This document shows, piece by piece, positions 50,887 through 60,419 of a stretch of DNA of 64,000 nt. Made by a program: the position numbers and the translations under genes. The stretch spans positions 62,001-126,000 of the forward strand of contig NZ_JAUYVM010000017.1 in assembly GCF_030689305.1 (NCBI RefSeq), read 5' to 3'. The notes below the pieces were generated by a model. It ran no database searches. It was not told the origin of the DNA and was given only the letters and a program-made list of their open reading frames with translations. This DNA is from Vibrio penaeicida (GTDB lineage: Bacteria; Pseudomonadota; Gammaproteobacteria; Enterobacterales; Vibrionaceae). The stretch's first letter is position 1. The number at the start of each line of letters is the position of its first letter.

Positions 50887-52098
50887 TTAGTCCAAACGGA
50901 TATGGCTGTTTAGTAGGTCATCACGCGTGATGCCTTTGCCATCGTTTAGGCTGTTGAAGTGGCGAAGCAATTCAGTCAAACCATGGATAGAAGCTAATAG
51001 GTCGCCAGTATGTGCTGATTCAGATGCTGTATGCATGTTACGAATAGGGTAACCTACCGTGATTGCTGCACTATCAACACCCGCCAATACTGCCGCCATG
51101 CCGTCAGTACCCATATCACGACCACTGAAGTCTAGCTGGTATGGGATGTCGTTGTCTTTACATACTTTCTCTAGTGATTGCACTAGGAACTCAGATACAA
51201 CAGAACCACGACCAATGGTAAAGCCATTACCCATTTTCAGCGGGTTCATCTTTCTTGCGCCAATACCAGGTGCAGCTTCGTAATCGTGGTTTACGTCTGT
51301 CGCGATAAGCACGTCTGGTCTTAGTTCACCAACTACAGCAGTTGAACCGAAACGACCAATTTCTTCGTGCGTTGCAATCGTGTAAAGAACGCGAACGTTG
51401 TCCAAACCTTCTTTCGCCAATAGACGTGCGATTTCAGTTACAGAGAAACAACCCAAACCGTTATCTAGGTATGCACCATAGAACGTGTCTGAAGACACGC
51501 CGCGCTTGATGCGGCGATCAAGCAGGATTGGGTCACCTGGGCGTAGACCTAGTGCTTCAACTTGTGCTTTACGATCTTCACCGTGCGTGTGAAGTTCTAG
51601 GTAGATAGATTCCGGCTTGATGCCTTGATCGCCTGAACGTTGACCCGGCGTTGAGAAGTGGATAGCGCCCAAGGCTTCTACCGTACAGCCTTCGATTGTC
51701 TTGAACTCGCCTGCTTTTTCAGGGTTCTGACAGAAGACTTTCACTTCGTGACCAATCAGCGTGGTTGGTAAGAAAGAATCAGTGTTGATCCAAACTTTGC
51801 CATCGCTATCGATTTTACGTACTTGCATACGAATTTTGTCCGCGTGACCAACGATCATTACGCTGACCAAATCATCACGTCCAGGGTGTGAATCGAAGAC
51901 TAATCCTGCATTGCCTTTGAATTGGTGAATACCCCAGTCTTTCGGCATGAAAGATTCAAATTCAGGCTTGATTACGCCGTAGCTCATCGCTGCTTCAAAT
52001 CCAATTGGAGATGGAGCGTCTAAGATATCAGCCATAAATTCAAACTGGGAAGCTGGCATAGGTGCTTGCCATGCGTTGGTATTTTTATCGGAACTCAT
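50887..52098 (-). CDS. M42-family metallo-aminopeptidase
   Basis: A 403-residue peptidase of the M42 family (FrvX/YsdC-like), which forms large tetrahedral complexes with co-catalytic metals. The metal-binding and catalytic residues are visible: VGHADKI (His-x-Asp), YLDNGLGC (bridging Asp), ATHEEIGRFGS (catalytic Glu-Glu), ATDVNHDY and RNMHTASES (final His). I choose the ATG at 52098 (MSSDKNTNAW), where the conserved N-terminus begins; an ATG 22 codons upstream adds a tail that does not fit. There is no signal peptide, so it processes peptides in the cytoplasm. Confidence 0.88.
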   Translation of the reverse strand: MSSDKNTNAWQAPMPASQFEFMADILDAPSPIGFEAAMSYGVIKPEFESFMPKDWGIHQFKGNAGLVFDSHPGRDDLVSVMIVGHADKIRMQVRKIDSDGKVWINTDSFLPTTLIGHEVKVFCQNPEKAGEFKTIEGCTVEALGAIHFSTPGQRSGDQGIKPESIYLELHTHGEDRKAQVEALGLRPGDPILLDRRIKRGVSSDTFYGAYLDNGLGCFSVTEIARLLAKEGLDNVRVLYTIATHEEIGRFGSTAVVGELRPDVLIATDVNHDYEAAPGIGARKMNPLKMGNGFTIGRGSVVSEFLVQSLEKVCKDNDIPYQLDFSGRDMGTDGMAAVLAGVDSAAITVGYPIRNMHTASESAHTGDLLASIHGLTELLRHFNSLNDGKGITRDDLLNSHIRLD

Positions 52099-52383
52099 TG
52101 AAAACTCGTCGAAATGAAATAAGTGAAAACCGGATTTACTTGGCTTCCTGCCAAGCAGACTCAACTGAGAGTCGATTCGAACAGGTCGAAATTAACTCTT
52201 CAAGTTAAGAACTTTCCACTATCTTATCAAGTGTCGTTACGAATAATTACGATTCAACCAACAATATTTTGAATATATTGATTCAATTTGTTTCAAAAAT
52301 GTAGCAAAAGTCTCTATCAGAACTCGGTATCTAATCTCAATGATGGATTTGTATTACTTTTAAACAGAAACCTAAAATAGCTA

Positions 52384-52405
52384 AAGGGAGCGTTGAAGCT
52401 CCCTT
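52384..52405 (-). terminator. Terminator after the M4 protease gene
   Basis: A stem of AAGGGAGC and GCTCCCTT with a 6-base loop. The minus-strand sequence that follows is T-rich (TTTAGCTATTTTAGG). It lies 24 bp past the stop codon. Confidence 0.7.
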
Positions 52406-52428
52406 GTTAACGCTTTGGTCCTCTTATT

Positions 52429-54339
52429 CTATTGGCAAGCTCCTAACTCTCGCCAAACTCCCCATGTACCAGTTTGAGTAGGATCTTCACCTTGAGTCCA
52501 CCATTTGGCTTCGTAGTTTTTACCTGCTTGGGAAACTTTGTCGCCCTTCAGGTAAATGGTGCCAGCATCCCACAACGGTGTTGTACAATTCCCGTTATCA
52601 ACAATGGTTATGGACTGGCTCGATGAATTGGTTTGCCCAGTGGTATCAGTGACCGTTAGGGTGACCGTATAGCTACCCGCAGCATTGTAAGTATGCGCGG
52701 TATTAGGTTGAGTGGACATCGCCCCATCACCGAACGACCACTGGTGACCAACGATTCCTTTGTCATCGGATGAACGATCCGTGACCGTAACTTGCTTACC
52801 CGATACAGAGGCGTCAAAAGCCGCTAAAGGAGGACGATCTGTAGGAATATCCTTACACCCTTGCCCTGTCAGTGCACCAGCATTCACTCCCACTTTGTTA
52901 AAGGCGTAAACGATATCATCGACACAGTACCCTAAATCTACTGCCGCTTTCACAACACCCACGGCACCTTGGTCGTAGGTCGAGCGAGGTGTCCAATACA
53001 TCTGGTTCGCTAACACAAATGCATCAAAGGCTTTGCGAATATCCCAACCTTGGGTATTAGCCAACAGATAAAATGAACGGTTATATACGCCAGAGCTGTA
53101 GTGCACATTCAGCCCCTGGCGGTAATCCTTGGCATGATCAATGGATTTACCATCACGTGATGGCGTATCCATGTAGCGCATGGAACCTGAGCCTTTGAAT
53201 ATCTGATCGCCAATTTTCCAGTTAAAGCTTCCCGTATGGTAATAAACAGCGGCAGCAGCAGAAATGTCAGAAAACGCTTCATTCATCCCGCCTGACTGGT
53301 TTTTATATTCAAGATTGGAATTTTGCTGAGTAAAACCATGGCTGACTTCGTGGGCGACCACATCGAGGCTGACTAATGGGTAAAAGCGCGTCGCCCCATC
53401 ACCAAAGGTCATCTGGCGACCATCCCAAAATGCGTTTTCGTAACTGTTACCGTAATGAACGCGCAGCCTAAGCTTTTGGGTTAGCGGCGCCGTTTGATAC
53501 CAGTCTTTATACATTTTGAACACCACTTGCCCAAAAGCATGGGCATCATTCAATGGTGAATAGGCGCCATTTACTTCACGACTGGTGTTCTCATAACAGT
53601 TAAAGGAGTGGATTGAACCGCCCGCTTGCTGTTGCTTCATATCCAGCGTTTCAACATTGGCAGAATCAAGGCTGCAAGTGCCATTTACCTCTTTCACGTC
53701 AAATGCAGGGTAATCCGTGCCAAAATGATAGCGCCCTGTTTTAGCGTTTCCCCCAGGTCCGGTTCCTTGTGCAAAAGCGATCGCATCCCATGTATCTAAA
53801 ATGGCACCACTTTTCGCATCAATAAATGCATAAGGACGAGAAGGATCTTTCGCATAGACGACATAAGAGACTTGCCACGCTAAATGTGCCGTGTCTTTTT
53901 CGTCTAGCCATACCACCAAGTTCTTCTCAGGTTGGGACACCTTTATCAGGTCGTGATTCCAATGCTGAGCCAATATGGAAACACTTTCATTTTCTGATAT
54001 TGATGGCATCACATCGGAAAGGTCTTGTTCAATCCCCGTGATCAAATCGCCTGAAAAGCTCTTTGCCGACCGAAGTGCACTCGCGGTAGAAACTAAGCTT
54101 TCACCATAAACAGGGATCCCTTTGTACATTTGCTGTAGCTTGGTTTTTGAGATGTCATTATTGAGTTTTACTGAAGCCGTTGTTTCAAACTGATGTTGCT
54201 CAACCAGCTCTGAAATGGAAATTAGTTGGCTTCTTTCCGCACCTTCATCCAAGTTGACTCGATTGGCTCCAATAGCCTGGGACGTTAACGCACTTGTGAC
54301 TGAAAGGGCTAAAAATAGCCCAGTGGTGTTGAGTTTCAT
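52429..54339 (-). CDS. Vibriolysin-like M4 metalloprotease with PKD and chitin-binding domains
   Basis: A 636-residue secreted zinc protease. It has a signal peptide (MKLNTTGLFLALSVTSALTS), an FTP/PepSY propeptide (to ~190), and the M4 catalytic domain with VVAHEVSHGFT (HExxH, near 332) and GGMNEAFSDIS (Glu ligand). A PKD domain at ~490-580 (GHQWSFGDGAMSTQPNTAHTY) and a C-terminal ChiC-type carbohydrate-binding module (CTTPLWDAGTIYLKGDKV, near 585) follow. I choose the ATG at 54339 because GGAG lies 6 bases upstream; an earlier ATG at 54351 overlaps that site. It should degrade proteins in chitin-rich material outside the cell. Confidence 0.93.
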   Translation of the reverse strand: MKLNTTGLFLALSVTSALTSQAIGANRVNLDEGAERSQLISISELVEQHQFETTASVKLNNDISKTKLQQMYKGIPVYGESLVSTASALRSAKSFSGDLITGIEQDLSDVMPSISENESVSILAQHWNHDLIKVSQPEKNLVVWLDEKDTAHLAWQVSYVVYAKDPSRPYAFIDAKSGAILDTWDAIAFAQGTGPGGNAKTGRYHFGTDYPAFDVKEVNGTCSLDSANVETLDMKQQQAGGSIHSFNCYENTSREVNGAYSPLNDAHAFGQVVFKMYKDWYQTAPLTQKLRLRVHYGNSYENAFWDGRQMTFGDGATRFYPLVSLDVVAHEVSHGFTQQNSNLEYKNQSGGMNEAFSDISAAAAVYYHTGSFNWKIGDQIFKGSGSMRYMDTPSRDGKSIDHAKDYRQGLNVHYSSGVYNRSFYLLANTQGWDIRKAFDAFVLANQMYWTPRSTYDQGAVGVVKAAVDLGYCVDDIVYAFNKVGVNAGALTGQGCKDIPTDRPPLAAFDASVSGKQVTVTDRSSDDKGIVGHQWSFGDGAMSTQPNTAHTYNAAGSYTVTLTVTDTTGQTNSSSQSITIVDNGNCTTPLWDAGTIYLKGDKVSQAGKNYEAKWWTQGEDPTQTGTWGVWRELGACQ

Positions 54340-54662
54340 TCTACACTCCATTGATTTTTAATGTTAAAGGCACGTTGCTGACTAAACTTCCATGCCCAAC
54401 GCATCTGCCTACTGCCCAAAGGCTATTAACACTTAGAAGGAGAATTTTGATTCAACAAATTTGACTGAGAGCTTTTTAGGAAATATGTGTCGATGATGTG
54501 AGGAATGTGAAAATGACAAAACCATCATTGATTATTGAGCATGAGGCGCATCCAATTTAGGACAAATTCCTAGCAAAGATATTGACTGAATAGATAATCA
54601 AAAATTTCGATATTTGAACGAGTTATATTGGTAAAGAGATCAAAAGATGTGATTTATAAATA
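54340..54662. other. Intergenic region between the M4 protease gene and typA
   Basis: About 320 bp without a coding sequence. It should contain the protease promoter. It is AT-rich, especially at 54540-54660. No known regulatory element (for example a quorum-sensing LuxR-type site) could be assigned by eye. Confidence 0.45.
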
Positions 54663-54667
54663 TAAAA

Positions 54668-54696
54668 AAGCCCTGCCAGCAAAACTGACAGGGCTT
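54668..54696 (-). terminator. Terminator after typA
   Basis: A 12-bp stem (AAGCCCTGCCAG / CTGACAGGGCTT, one mismatch) with a CAAAA loop, then TTTTTTATA on the minus strand. Confidence 0.9.
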
Positions 54697-54718
54697 CATT
54701 ATTTTTCAGCGTTACGAA

Positions 54719-56548
54719 TTACTTCGCTGGACGTGCTGCGCGCTTACGTTCGTTTTCAGTAAGTAGCTTCTTACGGATACGAATGCTTTCTGGCGTGACT
54801 TCTACTAGTTCATCTTCATCAATAAACTCAAGTGCTTGCTCTAGCGTGTACTTGATTGGTGGAGACAGAACCTGTGCTTCATCTGTACCAGATGCACGAA
54901 CGTTAGTTAGCTGCTTACCTTTCAAACAGTTTACTGTTAGGTCGTTCGAACGGTTATGAATACCGATGATTTGACCTTCGTAAACTTCGTCTGCGTGCTC
55001 TGCAAATAGGCGACCACGATCTTGTAGGTTGAACAGTGCGTAAGTCAGTGCCTTACCTGTTGCGTTCGAAACCAATACACCATTGTTACGCTGACCAATT
55101 ACGCCACCTTTGTGAGGACCGTAGTGATCGAACGTATGGTAAAGAAGACCAGAACCAGACGTTAGCGTTAGGAATTCCGTTTGGAAACCAATCAAACCAC
55201 GAGAAGGCATCATAAAGTCCATGCGTACACGGCCTTTACCATCTGGAGACATGTCTGTTAGCTCACCTTTACGTAAGCCGATGTTCTCCATGATGCCACC
55301 TTGGTGCTCTTCTAGCACGTCGATGGTTACCGTTTCATACGGTTCCATCAGCTGACCATCTTCTTCTTTGATGATAACTTCAGGGCGCGATACCGCTAGC
55401 TCGAAGCCTTCACGGCGCATGTTTTCGATTAGGATAGATAGGTGAAGCTCACCACGACCAGATACACGGAAACGATCTGGGTTATCCGTTTCTTCAACAC
55501 GTAGTGCTACGTTGTGAACCAATTCTTTCTCTAGACGCTCAAGAATGTTACGAGACGTCACAAACTTACCTTCTTTACCCGCGAACGGAGAAGTGTTTAC
55601 CTGGAACGTCATCGTTACAGTTGGCTCATCAACAGAAAGCGGCTTCATTGCTTCAACGTTGTTTTGATCACAGATAGTGTCTGAGATTTTCAGTTCACCA
55701 AGACCTGTAATTGCAATGATGTCACCAGCGTTTGCTTGTTCAACCTCATGGCGCTCTAGACCTAGGTAACCCAGTACAGTACCCACTTTACCGTTACGCT
55801 GCTTGCCATCGGAACTCACGATAGTGACTTGTTGGTTTGGCTTAACAGAACCACGAGTAACACGAGCAACACCAATAACACCTACGTATGAGCTGTAATC
55901 GAGTTGAGAGATTTGCATTTGAAGTGAACCGTCAACATCAACAGTAGGCGCTTCAACAGTATCTACAACTGCTTGGAACAGTGGTTCCATGTTTTCGCCT
56001 TCTACGCCTTCTTCTAGCGTAGCCCAGCCGTTAAGTGCTGATGCGTAAACCACTTGGAAGTCGAGCTGTTCGTCAGTCGCGCCTAGGTTGTCGAATAGGT
56101 CGAATACTTGATCCATAACCCAATCAGGACGAGCACCTGGGCGGTCAATCTTGTTGATAACAACAATCGGCTTAAGTCCGTGTGCAAACGCTTTTTGCGT
56201 TACGAAACGCGTTTGAGGCATTGGGCCGTCAACCGCATCCACGATAAGCAGAACAGAATCAACCATCGACATAATACGCTCAACTTCACCACCGAAATCG
56301 GCGTGTCCTGGGGTATCTACGATGTTGATGCGGTAGTCATTCCAGTTAATTGCTGTGTTTTTAGCAAGAATGGTAATGCCACGCTCTTTCTCGATGTCGT
56401 TCGAGTCCATGACTCGCTCTTCCGCTTCGCCGCGAGACTCAAGGGTGCCTGATTGTTGTAGCAATTTATCAACCAGAGTCGTTTTACCGTGGTCAACGTG
56501 CGCGATGATCGCGATATTTCTCAATTTATCAATCTGTGGGGTAGCCAT
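54719..56548 (-). CDS. typA: TypA/BipA translational GTPase
   Basis: A 609-residue ribosome-binding GTPase. G motifs are clear: AHVDHGKTTL (G1), RGITILA (G2), DTPGHADFG (G3), NKIDRPGAR (G4). The EF-G-like domains and the BipA C-terminal domain follow, with FMMPSRGLIGFQTEFLT. BipA assists 50S assembly and stress adaptation. I choose the ATG at 56548 (MATPQIDKLRN), the conserved start; 14 upstream in-frame codons are atypical. It is divergent from glnA, the arrangement seen in enterobacteria and vibrios. Confidence 0.96.
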   Translation of the reverse strand: MATPQIDKLRNIAIIAHVDHGKTTLVDKLLQQSGTLESRGEAEERVMDSNDIEKERGITILAKNTAINWNDYRINIVDTPGHADFGGEVERIMSMVDSVLLIVDAVDGPMPQTRFVTQKAFAHGLKPIVVINKIDRPGARPDWVMDQVFDLFDNLGATDEQLDFQVVYASALNGWATLEEGVEGENMEPLFQAVVDTVEAPTVDVDGSLQMQISQLDYSSYVGVIGVARVTRGSVKPNQQVTIVSSDGKQRNGKVGTVLGYLGLERHEVEQANAGDIIAITGLGELKISDTICDQNNVEAMKPLSVDEPTVTMTFQVNTSPFAGKEGKFVTSRNILERLEKELVHNVALRVEETDNPDRFRVSGRGELHLSILIENMRREGFELAVSRPEVIIKEEDGQLMEPYETVTIDVLEEHQGGIMENIGLRKGELTDMSPDGKGRVRMDFMMPSRGLIGFQTEFLTLTSGSGLLYHTFDHYGPHKGGVIGQRNNGVLVSNATGKALTYALFNLQDRGRLFAEHADEVYEGQIIGIHNRSNDLTVNCLKGKQLTNVRASGTDEAQVLSPPIKYTLEQALEFIDEDELVEVTPESIRIRKKLLTENERKRAARPAK

Positions 56549-56838
56549 GGATCTAGATTCACTTATAAAAGAAGCCGCCTCCCCCATCACATTTGTGTCA
56601 TGACGAATAGCCGCTTACTTGATTTAAAAAACGGTCAATAATGTACCAGATTTTAGGAAAAATCCTAGGAATATGTGATCTCAAGCGGCGAAAAGTGGCG
56701 CTATTTGTAACATTTGAGTTAATTAAACCATTTTGATACCCGAAAACTTGATTTTCGAGGCGTAAAAAGTCGATTGACAAACATGCCAATTGATCGCTGA
56801 ATAGGTCTGACTCTATCGTGCTAGTCAGCTCATTTTGA
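56549..56838. other. Divergent typA-glnA spacer, typA side
   Basis: No gene is supported here. The region should hold the typA promoter, but no single clear -10/-35 pair was chosen. The glnA control elements begin at 56839. Confidence 0.45.
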
Positions 56839-56857
56839 TTGCACCATATTGGTGCAA
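56839..56857 (+). promoter_or_regulatory. NtrC enhancer site upstream of glnA
   Basis: TTGCACCATATTGGTGCAA is a perfect inverted repeat that matches the NtrC consensus (TGCACCNNNNNGGTGCA) essentially completely. It lies ~82 bp upstream of the sigma-54 promoter, the normal enhancer distance. Confidence 0.92.
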
Positions 56858-56870
56858 ATGCAGATCATCA

Positions 56871-56890
56871 TGGTGCAACATGAAGCACCA
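56871..56890 (+). promoter_or_regulatory. Second NtrC-like site
   Basis: The arms TGGTGC and GCACCA are separated by 8 bases, with half-sites in the opposite orientation to the main enhancer. It could be a weak NtrC site that lets NtrC oligomerise next to the strong one at 56839. Confidence 0.5.
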
Positions 56891-56938
56891 AAATCGAAAA
56901 TGAAGTTATAACTGCATGATATTTAAAGGATCTATTTT

Positions 56939-56955
56939 TTGGCACACTTTTAGCT
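56939..56955 (+). promoter_or_regulatory. Sigma-54 promoter of glnA
   Basis: TTGGCACACTTTTAGCT carries the -24 GG (56941-56942) and -12 GC (56953-56954) doublets with the required 10 bp between. It closely resembles the glnAp2 promoter of enterobacteria. Confidence 0.88.
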
Positions 56956-57061
56956 TTCACAGAACTGTCATCGATTAATGCTATTAAATATTTATATTAA
57001 TCAATGCCGGTTTAACTAAACTTGTGCACCAACGCTTTAATAACACTGGAGGTTATCCAAG

Positions 57062-58471
57062 ATGTCAGTAGAAAACGTTCTATCGTTAATCCAAGAAAAC
57101 GAAGTTAAGTTTGTTGACCTACGCTTTACCGACACTAAAGGTAAAGAACAGCACATTTCTATCCCTGCTCACCAAGTCGATGCAGACTTCTTCGAAGAAG
57201 GTAAAATGTTCGATGGTTCTTCTGTTGCTGGCTGGAAAGGCATCAACGAGTCAGACATGGTGATGATGCCGGATGCATCAAGCGCAGTTCTTGACCCATT
57301 CACTGAAGATGCAACGCTAAACGTACGTTGTGACATTCTAGAGCCTGCTACTATGCAAGGCTACGACCGTGACCCTCGCTCTATCGCTAAGCGCGCTGAA
57401 GAATACATGCGCTCATCTGGCGTAGCGGACACTGTTCTTGTTGGTCCTGAGCCAGAGTTCTTCCTATTTGACGACGTGAAATTCAACACTGACATGTCTG
57501 GTTCTTTCTTTAAGATTGACGACATCGAAGCAGCTTGGAACACAGGTTCTGAAATTGAAGGCGGTAACAAAGGTCACCGTCCAGGCGTTAAAGGTGGTTA
57601 CTTCCCAGTAGCACCAGTTGATTCATCTCAAGATATCCGTTCTGCTATGTGTTTGATCATGGAAGAAATGGGTCTAGTTGTTGAAGCACACCACCATGAA
57701 GTTGCGACTGCTGGTCAAAACGAAATCGCTACACGTTTCAACACATTGACTGAAAAAGCGGATGAAATCCAAATTTACAAATACGTGGTACACAACGTTG
57801 CACACGCATTTGGTAAGACAGCGACATTCATGCCTAAGCCACTTGTTGGTGACAACGGTAGCGGCATGCACGTACACCAATCTCTAGCGAAAGACGGTGT
57901 TAACCTGTTCGCTGGCGACAAGTACGGTGGTCTATCTGAAATGGCGCTTCACTACATTGGCGGTATCATCAAGCACGCTCGTGCAATCAACGCATTTGCG
58001 AACGCTTCTACGAACTCATACAAGCGTCTTGTACCTGGCTTCGAAGCACCTGTAATGCTTGCATACTCTGCACGTAACCGTTCTGCTTCTATCCGTATCC
58101 CAGTGGTACCAAGCCCGAAAGCACGTCGTATCGAAGTACGTTTCCCAGATCCAACAGGAAACCCATACCTAGCGTTTGCTTGTATGCTTATGGCTGGTCT
58201 TGACGGTATTAAGAACAAGATCCACCCTGGTGAAGCAATGGATAAAGACCTTTACGACCTTCCAGCTGAAGAAGCGGCAGAGATCCCAACAGTAGCGGAA
58301 TCTCTACAAGAAGCGCTTCAAGCACTAGACGAAGATCGTGAGTTCCTAACTGCAGGTGGCGTATTCTCTGATGACTTCATCGATTCTTACATCACATTGA
58401 AGTCTAAAGAAGTTGAGCAAATCAACATGACGACTCACCCACTTGAGTTTGAACTTTACTACTCAGTGTAA
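57062..58471 (+). CDS. glnA: Glutamine synthetase type I
   Basis: A 469-residue enzyme (GSI-beta), combining glutamate and ammonia with ATP. MFDGSSVAGW, EPEFFLFDD, NGSGMHVHQSL, KRLVPGFEAPV and NRSASIRIPV are the canonical GS signatures. The adenylylation Tyr is Y398 (DLYDLP; Y397 after Met removal), so it is expected to be controlled by GlnE. ACTGGAGG lies before the ATG. It is transcribed from the NtrC-controlled sigma-54 promoter upstream. Confidence 0.98.
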   Translation: MSVENVLSLIQENEVKFVDLRFTDTKGKEQHISIPAHQVDADFFEEGKMFDGSSVAGWKGINESDMVMMPDASSAVLDPFTEDATLNVRCDILEPATMQGYDRDPRSIAKRAEEYMRSSGVADTVLVGPEPEFFLFDDVKFNTDMSGSFFKIDDIEAAWNTGSEIEGGNKGHRPGVKGGYFPVAPVDSSQDIRSAMCLIMEEMGLVVEAHHHEVATAGQNEIATRFNTLTEKADEIQIYKYVVHNVAHAFGKTATFMPKPLVGDNGSGMHVHQSLAKDGVNLFAGDKYGGLSEMALHYIGGIIKHARAINAFANASTNSYKRLVPGFEAPVMLAYSARNRSASIRIPVVPSPKARRIEVRFPDPTGNPYLAFACMLMAGLDGIKNKIHPGEAMDKDLYDLPAEEAAEIPTVAESLQEALQALDEDREFLTAGGVFSDDFIDSYITLKSKEVEQINMTTHPLEFELYYSV

Positions 58472-58500
58472 AATTGATGTAATTATTTACATAATTATTA

Positions 58501-58527
58501 GGCTCGCCTCGCAGGCGGGCCTTTTTT
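58501..58527 (+). terminator. Terminator after glnA
   Basis: An 8-bp stem (GGCTCGCC / GGCGGGCC with one G-T pair), followed by TTTTTTATA. Confidence 0.9.
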
Positions 58528-58662
58528 ATATTTCACTTTAATTAACAAGCCCTTAGCATTAGGTTAAAACTCCAGCATTTTAGCGTGACGCCCAACCTTA
58601 CTTAAAAACATAATCAGAGGCGCAGCTAATAACTTTTAACGTACTCTACACTGGTGCTTACA

Positions 58663-59229
58663 ATGAAACTGATCACCCTACTTCCTGTGCTTAGTTTGAT
58701 GATTGCTCCTGCCGCCATTGCCCAAACGGTCTACTCATGGGTCGATGACGACGGCATCCTTCACATCAGCGACACGCCACCCGATGGTCCTGCCAATAAA
58801 AAAGAATCGTTTGTTTTACCAAACGCCAAAACCAGTACTCCCGACCCTGTTTTTACACCAGCAAAACCTCTGAAAAATAAACAGACAGCTAAGACCGAGG
58901 CAGATGAAAAGAAAAAGCCAAAGAAGGCGGCACCACTGTCTCTTTCTATTAGCAATCTAGAGCAAGATCAAACCATCCGAAGCAATCGCGGCATCATCAA
59001 TGTTCAAGTGGACCAAAACCGGAAACTGGGCATTGGTGAGCGACTCCAATTGATGCTCGATGGGAAGCCTTACGGCGCTCCACAAAACAAGCCACTGTGG
59101 CAGCTTATCAATGTCGATAGAGGCACTCATGTACTTGCTGTACAAGCAGTTAGAGACGGCAAGCTTATTGCATCAACCTCTCCAGTAACGGTGCATTTGC
59201 ATCGAGCGAGGGTGAAATCCACGGGATAA
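58663..59229 (+). CDS. DUF4124 periplasmic protein
   Basis: A 188-residue exported protein. The signal peptide is LITLLPVLSLMIAPAAIAQ; the DUF4124 module follows immediately (TVYSWVDDDGILHISDTPPD). A Lys/Pro-rich linker at ~65-90 leads to a C-terminal beta-rich part (LQLMLDGKPYGAPQNKP). The function is unknown. It sits between glnA and glnL, an arrangement I recall from other vibrios. I choose the ATG at 58663; a GTG three codons earlier is possible. Confidence 0.8.
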   Translation: MKLITLLPVLSLMIAPAAIAQTVYSWVDDDGILHISDTPPDGPANKKESFVLPNAKTSTPDPVFTPAKPLKNKQTAKTEADEKKKPKKAAPLSLSISNLEQDQTIRSNRGIINVQVDQNRKLGIGERLQLMLDGKPYGAPQNKPLWQLINVDRGTHVLAVQAVRDGKLIASTSPVTVHLHRARVKSTG

Positions 59230-59301
59230 TAAGGATTAACGAGCCAATTTCGGTTTATTAACTTTTTCTTTTAAGGTTCATGCTCCATACTAAACAGGCG
59301 A

Positions 59302-59318
59302 CGCACCATTTTGGTGCA
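59302..59318 (+). promoter_or_regulatory. NtrC-binding site at the glnL promoter
   Basis: CGCACCATTTTGGTGCA, an NtrC palindrome with one mismatch in the outer arm, lies 18 bp upstream of the glnL start codon. At such a position NtrC normally represses the sigma-70 glnL promoter, giving autoregulation of glnLG. Confidence 0.82.
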
Positions 59319-59335
59319 AACTATAAGGTAAGGAC

Positions 59336-60391
59336 ATGACCACCCTCGATCTGCGCTCTACCGCCATTCTCGACAACATCGTCACAGCCACCATGCTGCT
59401 AGATGAGCAGCTCGCCGTGCACTACGCTAACCCTGCTGCAGAGCTGCTTTTCTCACAAAGTGCAAAACGCCTTCAAACCTGCAAGCTCGCAGAATTGATC
59501 CAACACGCTTCGATGGATTTAAGCATGCTGACCCAACCATTACAGACAGGTCAAAGCATCACAGACAGCGACGTCACCTTTGTGATTGATGGAAAGCCGA
59601 CAATGGTCGAAGTCACGGTCAGCCCTTTCACGTGGGAAAAACAACTGCTCCTATTAGTTGAGCTTAGGAAAATTGGTCAGCAGCGCCGATTAAGCCAAGA
59701 GTTGAATCAACACGCTCAGCAACAAGCAGCAAAAGTTCTGGTTCGAGGGTTAGCCCATGAAATCAAAAACCCTTTAGGGGGGCTTCGCGGGGCGGCGCAG
59801 CTTTTATCCAAAATGTTGCCGGATCCAAGCCTTGGGGAATATACGCAAATCATTATCGAACAGGCCGATAGGCTCCGCGCGCTGGTCGACCGTTTACTTG
59901 GCCCACAAAAGCCAGGTGAAAAACGCGAAGCGAATCTTCACCTCGCGCTAGAAAAAGTCCGTCAGTTGGTTGAATTAGACTCAACAAAATCGCTCTCTAT
60001 CAAGCGTGATTACGATCCGAGTTTACCGCCACTCATGATGGATTCTGACCAAATTGAGCAGGCATTGCTGAATATTGTCAGTAACGCCGCACAAATTCTA
60101 GGCGACCAACAACACGGGGAAATTGTGCTTCGCACCAGAACGGTGCATCAAGCCAACATTCATGGGCAGCGCTACAAACTGGCTGCCAAGTTAGACATTA
60201 TCGATAACGGTCCAGGTATTCCTGGGGAGCTTCAAGACACGCTATTTTACCCCATGGTGAGTGGGCGTGAGGGTGGCACAGGGCTCGGACTATCGATCTC
60301 ACAAAACTTAATCGACCAGCATCAGGGAAAAATCGATGTCGAAAGCTGGCCCGGAAAAACCACATTCACCATAATTTTACCAATCAAATGA
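59336..60391 (+). CDS. glnL: GlnL (NtrB), nitrogen-sensing histidine kinase
   Basis: A 351-residue soluble kinase. It has an N-terminal PAS-like domain (residues ~10-115), HisKA with the phosphoacceptor His141 in RGLAHEIKNPLGGLRGAA, and an HATPase domain (ALLNIVSNAAQ, DIIDNGPGIPG, GREGGTGLGLSISQN). With PII it sets the phosphorylation of NtrC according to nitrogen status. glnG follows 28 bp after the stop. Confidence 0.97.
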   Translation: MTTLDLRSTAILDNIVTATMLLDEQLAVHYANPAAELLFSQSAKRLQTCKLAELIQHASMDLSMLTQPLQTGQSITDSDVTFVIDGKPTMVEVTVSPFTWEKQLLLLVELRKIGQQRRLSQELNQHAQQQAAKVLVRGLAHEIKNPLGGLRGAAQLLSKMLPDPSLGEYTQIIIEQADRLRALVDRLLGPQKPGEKREANLHLALEKVRQLVELDSTKSLSIKRDYDPSLPPLMMDSDQIEQALLNIVSNAAQILGDQQHGEIVLRTRTVHQANIHGQRYKLAAKLDIIDNGPGIPGELQDTLFYPMVSGREGGTGLGLSISQNLIDQHQGKIDVESWPGKTTFTIILPIK

Positions 60392-60419
60392 TCAGGTATT
60401 GCTGTTAGGAGAGAGCGCA